Shown in pieces: positions 31,732 through 35,940 of a stretch of DNA of 35,940 nt (the stretch's first letter is position 1; every line of letters starts with the position of its first letter). A program made the position numbers and the translations under genes. A model generated the notes under the pieces. That model had not been told where the DNA came from. It worked only from the letters and a program-made list of their open reading frames with translations, and searched no databases. Where the stretch lies: the NCBI GenBank assembly GCA_024305105.1, contig JAMWZA010000041.1:1-35940 (forward strand), written 5' to 3'. Source of the DNA: Marinoscillum sp. (GTDB taxonomy: Bacteria; Bacteroidota; Bacteroidia; Cytophagales; Cyclobacteriaceae).

Positions 31732-31983
31732 ATGGATACCAAGGTCACATTGAGTTTTGATGAAGAAGTAATCAAGAAGGCCAAAGCATACGCAAGTGCC
31801 CAGGGTATAAGTTTATCCAGACTTACAGAAATTTTATATAGACGTATTGCTGAAAATCAATACACGCAGATAGAGAATTTGCCAATAGCAGATTGGGTCA
31901 ATCAAGTAGCAGAAGGCACGGCAGAGTACAAACCCAAAAAACCCTCATTAAAGAAAGAATTTTACGAGTCTCGTAAAAAATGA
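31732..31983 (+). CDS. Antitoxin, DUF6364-like ribbon-helix-helix protein
   Basis: The 83-aa protein begins with a beta-strand and two helices, TKVTLSFDEEVIKKAKAYAS and GISLSRLTEILYRRI, the pattern of the ribbon-helix-helix antitoxins grouped as DUF6364 in Bacteroidota. The C-terminal half (PIADWVNQVAEGTAEYKPKK) is the part expected to wrap around the toxin. Its stop overlaps the toxin start in ATGA (31980-31983). The palindromic operator upstream fits self-repression. The gene pair sits between recN and fabI and appears to be an insertion in the housekeeping order. Confidence 0.85.
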   Translation: MDTKVTLSFDEEVIKKAKAYASAQGISLSRLTEILYRRIAENQYTQIENLPIADWVNQVAEGTAEYKPKKPSLKKEFYESRKK

Positions 31984-32396
31984 AGGTCTTTATAGATGCC
32001 AATATTTTGGTGACCGTACTCAACAAGGAGTATCCGCTGTTTCCATATGCTGCAAAGTTACTTAGCTTAAGTAATCGATTTGGTTTTGAATTGTGTACCT
32101 CTCCCACCTGTATAGCCATTGCCTTTTACTTTGCCTCAAAAAAGTGTGGTGAGGAACATGCCAAAAGAAAAATCCGAGTCTTGCTGGAGCATCTTCGATT
32201 GACTACTGTGGACGAACCCTGCACGATCAAAGCAGTAGAAAACCCAAGAGTATTGGGTCTGGAAGACGGCATACAGTACTACAGTGCAGAATTAGCTTCT
32301 TGTGATTACATTATAACAGAAAACTTAAATGATTTTCACTTTAGTGAGATTCCCTTGTCAAATTGTCGAGACTTTCTAATCAATGAAGTAGACTAG
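31980..32396 (+). CDS. PIN-domain toxin (VapC-like ribonuclease)
   Basis: The 138-aa protein has the PIN-domain order of acidic residues: D6 in FIDANILV, E in the middle helix region (KKCGEEHAKRKI), then D in GLEDGIQYYSAELASCDYIIT and the final N/D in TENLNDFH. The N-terminal MKVFIDANIL and the C-terminal ITENLNDF motifs are typical of VapC-like nucleases that cleave tRNA or other RNA. It is translated by four-base overlap from the antitoxin. The target RNA is unknown. Confidence 0.87.
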   Translation: MKVFIDANILVTVLNKEYPLFPYAAKLLSLSNRFGFELCTSPTCIAIAFYFASKKCGEEHAKRKIRVLLEHLRLTTVDEPCTIKAVENPRVLGLEDGIQYYSAELASCDYIITENLNDFHFSEIPLSNCRDFLINEVD

Positions 32397-32441
32397 TTTA
32401 AGGTGGCTTGGATTTAGATTTCCTATTCCATCGATTATCCC

Positions 32442-32449
32442 TATTTTTG
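32442..32449 (+). promoter_or_regulatory. Candidate -7 box for fabI
   Basis: TATTTTTG matches TAnnTTTG exactly and ends 19 bp before the fabI ATG. No TTG is seen at 17-23 bp upstream, so the assignment rests on the box and its position. Confidence 0.5.
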
Positions 32450-32468
32450 AACAAAAAATATCACACGA

Positions 32469-33281
32469 ATGGCTAATAACTTACTAAAAGGAAAAAGAGG
32501 TATTATTTCCGGAGCATTGGATGAGAATTCGATCGCGTGGCACGTTGCTGAAAGAGCGCATGAAGAAGGTGCTACTTTCACGCTTACAAATGCCCCTATC
32601 GCTATGCGAATGGGTAAAATCAATGACCTGGCTGAGAAAACTGGTAGTGAGATTATTCCTGCGGATGCTACTTCTGTTGAGGAGCTGGAAAACCTTTTTT
32701 CTAAATCGCAAGAAGTGCTAGGTGGCAAAATTGACTTTGTATTGCATTCCATAGGGATGTCTCCAAATATAAGAAAAGGAAGATCTTACGGTGAACTGAA
32801 CTACGACTGGTTCCAAAAGTCACTTGACGTATCCGCCCTTTCATTTCACAAGATGATGCACGTTGCTGAAAAGCAAGATGCGCTTAGCGAGTGGGGATCT
32901 GTGGTAGGTCTATCCTACATTGCTGCTCAGAAGACATTTCCATTCTACACAGATATGGCGGACGCAAAGGCGGTATTGGAGTCGATTGCAAGAGGATATG
33001 GTTACCGACTGGGTAAGTCTAAGAAAGTGAGAGTAAACACCATCAGTCAATCTCCTACCAAAACCACTGCCGGCTCTGGTATCGGAGGTTTTGATTCTTT
33101 CTTTGATTTTGCTGATAAGATGTCTCCACTAGGAAACGCTCTGGCCGATGACTGTGCCAACTATTGCATCTTCTTATTCTCAGACTTGAGTAAGATGATC
33201 ACCATGCAGAACCTATATCATGATGGTGGCTATTCCTCTACCGGTATCTCAGAAGAGATCATCGAGCAGATGGGTAAATAA
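32469..33281 (+). CDS. fabI: Enoyl-[acyl-carrier-protein] reductase [NADH]
   Basis: The 270-aa short-chain dehydrogenase-like enzyme reduces enoyl-ACP in the last step of each fatty acid elongation cycle. Diagnostic features: GKRGIISGALDENSIAWHVA (cofactor loop with the FabI-specific spacing), DFVLHSIGMSP, and the catalytic set Y150, Y160 and K167 (Y-x6-K, matching Y146, Y156 and K163 of E. coli FabI). The later ISQSPTKTTAGSGI segment belongs to the flexible substrate-binding loop. Full length. A palindromic repeat region follows. Confidence 0.96.
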   Translation: MANNLLKGKRGIISGALDENSIAWHVAERAHEEGATFTLTNAPIAMRMGKINDLAEKTGSEIIPADATSVEELENLFSKSQEVLGGKIDFVLHSIGMSPNIRKGRSYGELNYDWFQKSLDVSALSFHKMMHVAEKQDALSEWGSVVGLSYIAAQKTFPFYTDMADAKAVLESIARGYGYRLGKSKKVRVNTISQSPTKTTAGSGIGGFDSFFDFADKMSPLGNALADDCANYCIFLFSDLSKMITMQNLYHDGGYSSTGISEEIIEQMGK

Positions 33282-33286
33282 TGGGC

Positions 33287-33385
33287 TAGTCCATAGCATT
33301 ATAGTCCATAGTCCATGGTAATTGAGGCGTCATACTCCTATAAAACCGTGGACTATGGTCTATTGACTAATTAACTATTGACTAA
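33287..33385. repeat. Palindromic word-repeat element (TAGTCCATAG type)
   Basis: TAGTCCATAGTCCATGGT (33302-33319) pairs with ACCGTGGACTATGGTCTA (33345-33362) at 16 of 18 positions, with a 25-base loop. A further TAGTCCATAG is at 33287-33296, and TATTGACTAA occurs at 33361-33370 and 33376-33385. The element fills almost the whole fabI-ispE gap. Similar TAGTCCATAG arrays are, from memory, frequent in Bacteroidota intergenic regions. The hairpin could act as a terminator or RNA-stability element. Confidence 0.7.
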
Positions 33386-33387
33386 AC

Positions 33388-34191
33388 ATGCTCTCCTTCC
33401 CCAACGCCAAAATCAATCTTGGTCTAAATATCACCTCTAAAAAACCAGATGGTTATCACAACATAGAAAGTTGCTTCTACCCCATTCCATGGAATGATGC
33501 GCTTGAAATCGTGAAGAGTCATGATTTTGAATTCAGCTCTTCTGGACTGAAAATTCCTGGAAATCCAGAATCCAACCTCTGTATCAAAGCTTATGAGCTA
33601 CTTCGGAAAGAATTCAACCTTTCACCCATCCATATCCATTTACACAAAGTAATCCCAATGGGTGCTGGCTTAGGTGGTGGATCAGCGGATGGTGCATTTA
33701 CGCTAAAAATGCTCAATGAGCTCTTTCAGCTAGACTTGTCAAGCAAGCAACTCGAAGAGCTCGCTGGACAACTGGGTAGTGATTGCCCATTCTTCATAAG
33801 AAACAAACCGGTCATTGTGCGAGGCACAGGCGATCAATTCTTTGACTGCTCTGTAGACTTATCAGATAAAACCCTTTTAATCAAAAACCCGGGTGTTCAT
33901 ATCAGTACTCAGGAAGCGTATGCTCACGTTCGCCCGTATGAGCCCAAAGAGAAAATCGAACTTGTATTAGATCAACCAATCAATAAATGGAGTGAAGATC
34001 TTAAAAATGATTTTGAATCATCCATCTTCCCATCTCACCCAGAGATTCGTGACTTAAAAACACAATTGTATGAGATGGGAGCTGAATATGCCTCGATGAC
34101 TGGTTCGGGATCTACAGTCTACGGGATTTTTGAAAACCCACCAGAGAAAGCGAAAGATTATCAAGTCATTAAATTGACTCGATTTGTCTAA
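33388..34191 (+). CDS. ispE: 4-diphosphocytidyl-2-C-methyl-D-erythritol kinase
   Basis: The 267-aa GHMP kinase phosphorylates CDP-methylerythritol in the non-mevalonate (MEP) isoprenoid pathway. NAKINLGLNI at the start, DGYHNIESCFYPI, the ATP-binding loop PMGAGLGGGSADGAF (90-104), LGSDCPFFI and the late MTGSGSTVYGIF are the family motifs, all intact. The start codon follows directly on the TATTGACTAA repeats. No clear promoter of its own is visible, so it may be read from fabI through the repeat element. Confidence 0.95.
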   Translation: MLSFPNAKINLGLNITSKKPDGYHNIESCFYPIPWNDALEIVKSHDFEFSSSGLKIPGNPESNLCIKAYELLRKEFNLSPIHIHLHKVIPMGAGLGGGSADGAFTLKMLNELFQLDLSSKQLEELAGQLGSDCPFFIRNKPVIVRGTGDQFFDCSVDLSDKTLLIKNPGVHISTQEAYAHVRPYEPKEKIELVLDQPINKWSEDLKNDFESSIFPSHPEIRDLKTQLYEMGAEYASMTGSGSTVYGIFENPPEKAKDYQVIKLTRFV

Positions 34192-34220
34192 AAAAACCTT
34201 CATCTAAAAGTTGGTTTGAA

Positions 34221-34228
34221 TATACTTG
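34221..34228 (+). promoter_or_regulatory. Weak candidate -7 box for the LytTR gene
   Basis: TATACTTG differs from TAnnTTTG at one position and ends 16 bp before the ATG at 34245. No TTG lies at the expected distance, so this is tentative. Confidence 0.3.
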
Positions 34229-34244
34229 TTGTTGCACTCAGCTA

Positions 34245-35831
34245 ATGACAGATATAGGGTTCTGCATACGGTTATTCTTCATCCCACTGTTCGGATTGTT
34301 TCTTTTACAGGAGGGATCCACACAGTCTTATATCGAGTGCGCCACAATTGACAAACCCACTGAAATTAATCAGCACATTCGGGTCTTTCACACACCAGCA
34401 TCACTGGATGGTCATCAAGTGATGCAAAAGATCCGGGAAAATGAAATAGACGAAACGGAGCTAAAAGTGAATCCCGGCATGAGCTTCCCTGAAGATCATT
34501 ACTGGATTGCACTGAATCTCACCAATCAAGACACTTCTGCGACCAACATCTTTCTGGAGATAGACTATCCACAGTTGGACTTCATTGAAGTATTTGAAGT
34601 TGATAGCAATCAAAGCAAGATACTTTATACCACTGGAGATGAATTCCCTTTTGACCAGCGCCCCATTTTGAGTAGAAACTACATATTCCCGTTAATCATA
34701 CAGCCATTAGACACTTCGACTGTACTGCTGCATTTGCGTAAGTTTAAATCTGCGATGCGATTTCCACTAAATCTTTACAAAGAGAAAGCATACAATTCGT
34801 CGCATTTTAAATCCAATCTGATTTACAGCTTGTATTTTGGAATAATCTTATTAGTCGCTCTCACATCCATTGTCCTGGGAGTGATACTACGCAAGAGTAC
34901 GTTTGTTATCTACAGTCTCTACATTCTGTCTTTTGGATTGTGGCTATTTACTCGACTTGGATATTCATATCAATTCCTCATTCCCGATTTCCCAGAGCTA
35001 AACCAACACCTCTTGCCTGTATGTGGTCAGCTCGCCATCATGGGTCTGATTTTGTATGTAAGATCTTTCTTCGAAACCCATAAAATCCTGCCGATTTTTC
35101 ATCGAGTAATGAATGGCATTCTGGTATTTTTTGTATTCGGTTATGTGATATGGGCTTTGTTTCCTGACGAATTTGTTGCTTATGCCACCAAGCTGTTCAT
35201 TTTGAGATATGCGCTGTTTATCACCACCATAGTATTTGCATTTGTTTCAGCGATTGCTTACCGAAATGTAGACAAGTTTCGGTCAAACATGTTTTTACTG
35301 GCCTACTCCCTCTTCTTGACGGCTATTCTTAGTAAGATCATTGCTGAATATGGGGTAATCAATGAATTCAAATTCGCATATGACCCAATAATGATTGGCT
35401 TTCTAATTGAAGTCAGCGTATTGACCACTGCTATGGCGATTATTCTGAAGAAATCTCTCCAAAAATCTTCTGATCTGGAATCCAGAATCAATGACAACAA
35501 CCAACAAGAAGGCCTGAATGGGTATATCATTCTGAATAGCAAAGCCACAATCAATACGGACGAAATCATCTTTGTCAAATCCGATGATCATTATCTGGAG
35601 TATTTTTTAACATCGGGTAAAAAAGAGATTGATCGTAATTCATTATCTCAGGTGATTGAACTTCTTCCGAATCACTTCGCACAAACACATCGAAGCTTCA
35701 TTGTCAACCTGAATCAGGTAAAAATGGCATATGCCGATAAGTTGGTCATGAACAATGGCGAAGAGATTAAACTATCCAGAAAATTCAAGTCTCAGATAAA
35801 GAGAATGCTCTCTAATCAGCAGCTTAACTAA
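34245..35831 (+). CDS. 7TMR-DISM membrane regulator with C-terminal LytTR DNA-binding domain
   Basis: The 528-aa protein has a signal peptide or first anchor (about 8-27), an extracytoplasmic 7TMR-DISMED2-type domain (about 35-175; EDHYWIALNLTNQ, FLEIDYPQLDFIEVF, SRNYIFPLII), and seven hydrophobic segments between about 188 and 400. A short polar linker (KKSLQKSSDLESRINDNNQQ) follows, then LytTR (about 430-525; DEIIFVKSDDHYLEYFL, FAQTHRSFIVNLNQVKMAY, KLSRKFKSQIKRML). Sensing and DNA binding are joined in one chain with no kinase, so DNA would have to be bound at the membrane. Two 21-bp-spaced direct repeats immediately downstream are a likely target. The family call is firm; ligand and regulon are unknown. 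Confidence 0.9.
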   Translation: MTDIGFCIRLFFIPLFGLFLLQEGSTQSYIECATIDKPTEINQHIRVFHTPASLDGHQVMQKIRENEIDETELKVNPGMSFPEDHYWIALNLTNQDTSATNIFLEIDYPQLDFIEVFEVDSNQSKILYTTGDEFPFDQRPILSRNYIFPLIIQPLDTSTVLLHLRKFKSAMRFPLNLYKEKAYNSSHFKSNLIYSLYFGIILLVALTSIVLGVILRKSTFVIYSLYILSFGLWLFTRLGYSYQFLIPDFPELNQHLLPVCGQLAIMGLILYVRSFFETHKILPIFHRVMNGILVFFVFGYVIWALFPDEFVAYATKLFILRYALFITTIVFAFVSAIAYRNVDKFRSNMFLLAYSLFLTAILSKIIAEYGVINEFKFAYDPIMIGFLIEVSVLTTAMAIILKKSLQKSSDLESRINDNNQQEGLNGYIILNSKATINTDEIIFVKSDDHYLEYFLTSGKKEIDRNSLSQVIELLPNHFAQTHRSFIVNLNQVKMAYADKLVMNNGEEIKLSRKFKSQIKRMLSNQQLN

Positions 35832-35832
35832 C

Positions 35833-35863
35833 GTCATTCACGGAAAGAAACCTGTCATTCACG
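35833..35863 (+). promoter_or_regulatory. Paired direct repeats, probable LytTR binding site
   Basis: GTCATTCACG occurs at 35833-35842 and 35854-35863, a start-to-start distance of 21 bp (two helical turns) with an 11-bp gap. LytTR proteins bind two direct repeats of about 9 bp spaced by about 12 bp, so the geometry fits. The site lies 2 bp beyond the stop of the LytTR gene and could control a gene starting to the right of the window. A near-palindrome CCCCTTAATTAGGGG (35892-35906) follows. Confidence 0.6.
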
Positions 35864-35940
35864 ACAAAAAGTTGCTCTACCTCAATTAAAGCCCCTTAAT
35901 TAGGGGGTATGGAAAAATCCGCCAAACACCTTACCAACGT

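Noticed and set aside
34191-34220. Terminator hairpin after ispE
   Set aside because: Only a 5-bp AAACC/GGTTT match with no T-run; too weak to call.

Overview
The window reads as chromosomal DNA of a Bacteroidota bacterium, probably of the Cytophagales type (inference). The signs are a type IX secretion (T9SS) cargo domain and a PorD-like protein, a short Bacteroidota-type omega subunit, a CarboxypepD_reg/TonB receptor, a 7TM-LytTR regulator, and promoters of the TAnnTTTG type rather than TATAAT. Coding density is high and no rRNA, tRNA, CRISPR array or complete insertion sequence was seen.

Layout. 1-498: non-coding leader with two inverted-repeat structures. 499-1618: ECF sigma factor overlapping a four-helix membrane protein (candidate anti-sigma), closed by a hairpin at 1640-1661. 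16119 down to 1666 (minus strand): a tightly packed nine-gene catabolic operon. In transcription order it encodes an MFS importer, two paralogous Gfo/Idh/MocA oxidoreductases, a four-helix-bundle S23-type protein flanked by word repeats, a cytoplasmic TIM-barrel isomerase-like protein, a 1210-aa lipoprotein (cytochrome c + PA14 + beta-propeller + DUF1080), an 867-aa lipoprotein (glucose/sorbosone-dehydrogenase-like propeller + PKD + cytochrome c + carbohydrate-binding-like end), a Tat-exported TIM-barrel protein, and a TonB-dependent receptor. 16120-16441: divergent intergenic region leading to a second MFS transporter (16442) and a T9SS-exported esterase (17776).

19148-24746 (minus strand): cupin DUF985, ppk, mdh, a cNMP-binding protein and tilS. 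24796-31683 (plus strand): an envelope and core block with an OstA/LptA-like protein, bamD, rpoZ, coaBC, porD, a 74-aa protein and recN. 31691-32396: a DUF6364/PIN toxin-antitoxin module with its own operator-promoter. 32469-34191: fabI and ispE, separated by a palindromic repeat. 34245-35831: a membrane-bound LytTR regulator followed by two direct repeats that look like its binding site.

How it fits together. DUF1080 (now linked to 3-keto-glycoside cleavage), paired Gfo/Idh/MocA dehydrogenases and TIM-barrel isomerase-like proteins are the parts of the recently described oxidation-elimination route for glycosides. In that route C3 is oxidised, the 3-keto-glycoside is cleaved by elimination, and the product is hydrated and reduced. 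Here the DUF1080 domain sits in an exported lipoprotein fused to a c-type cytochrome and a propeller. This suggests, as inference, that part of the chemistry and an electron outlet have moved outside the cytoplasm. This operon is the most interesting object in the window; the remainder is mainly housekeeping with several clear regulatory sites.
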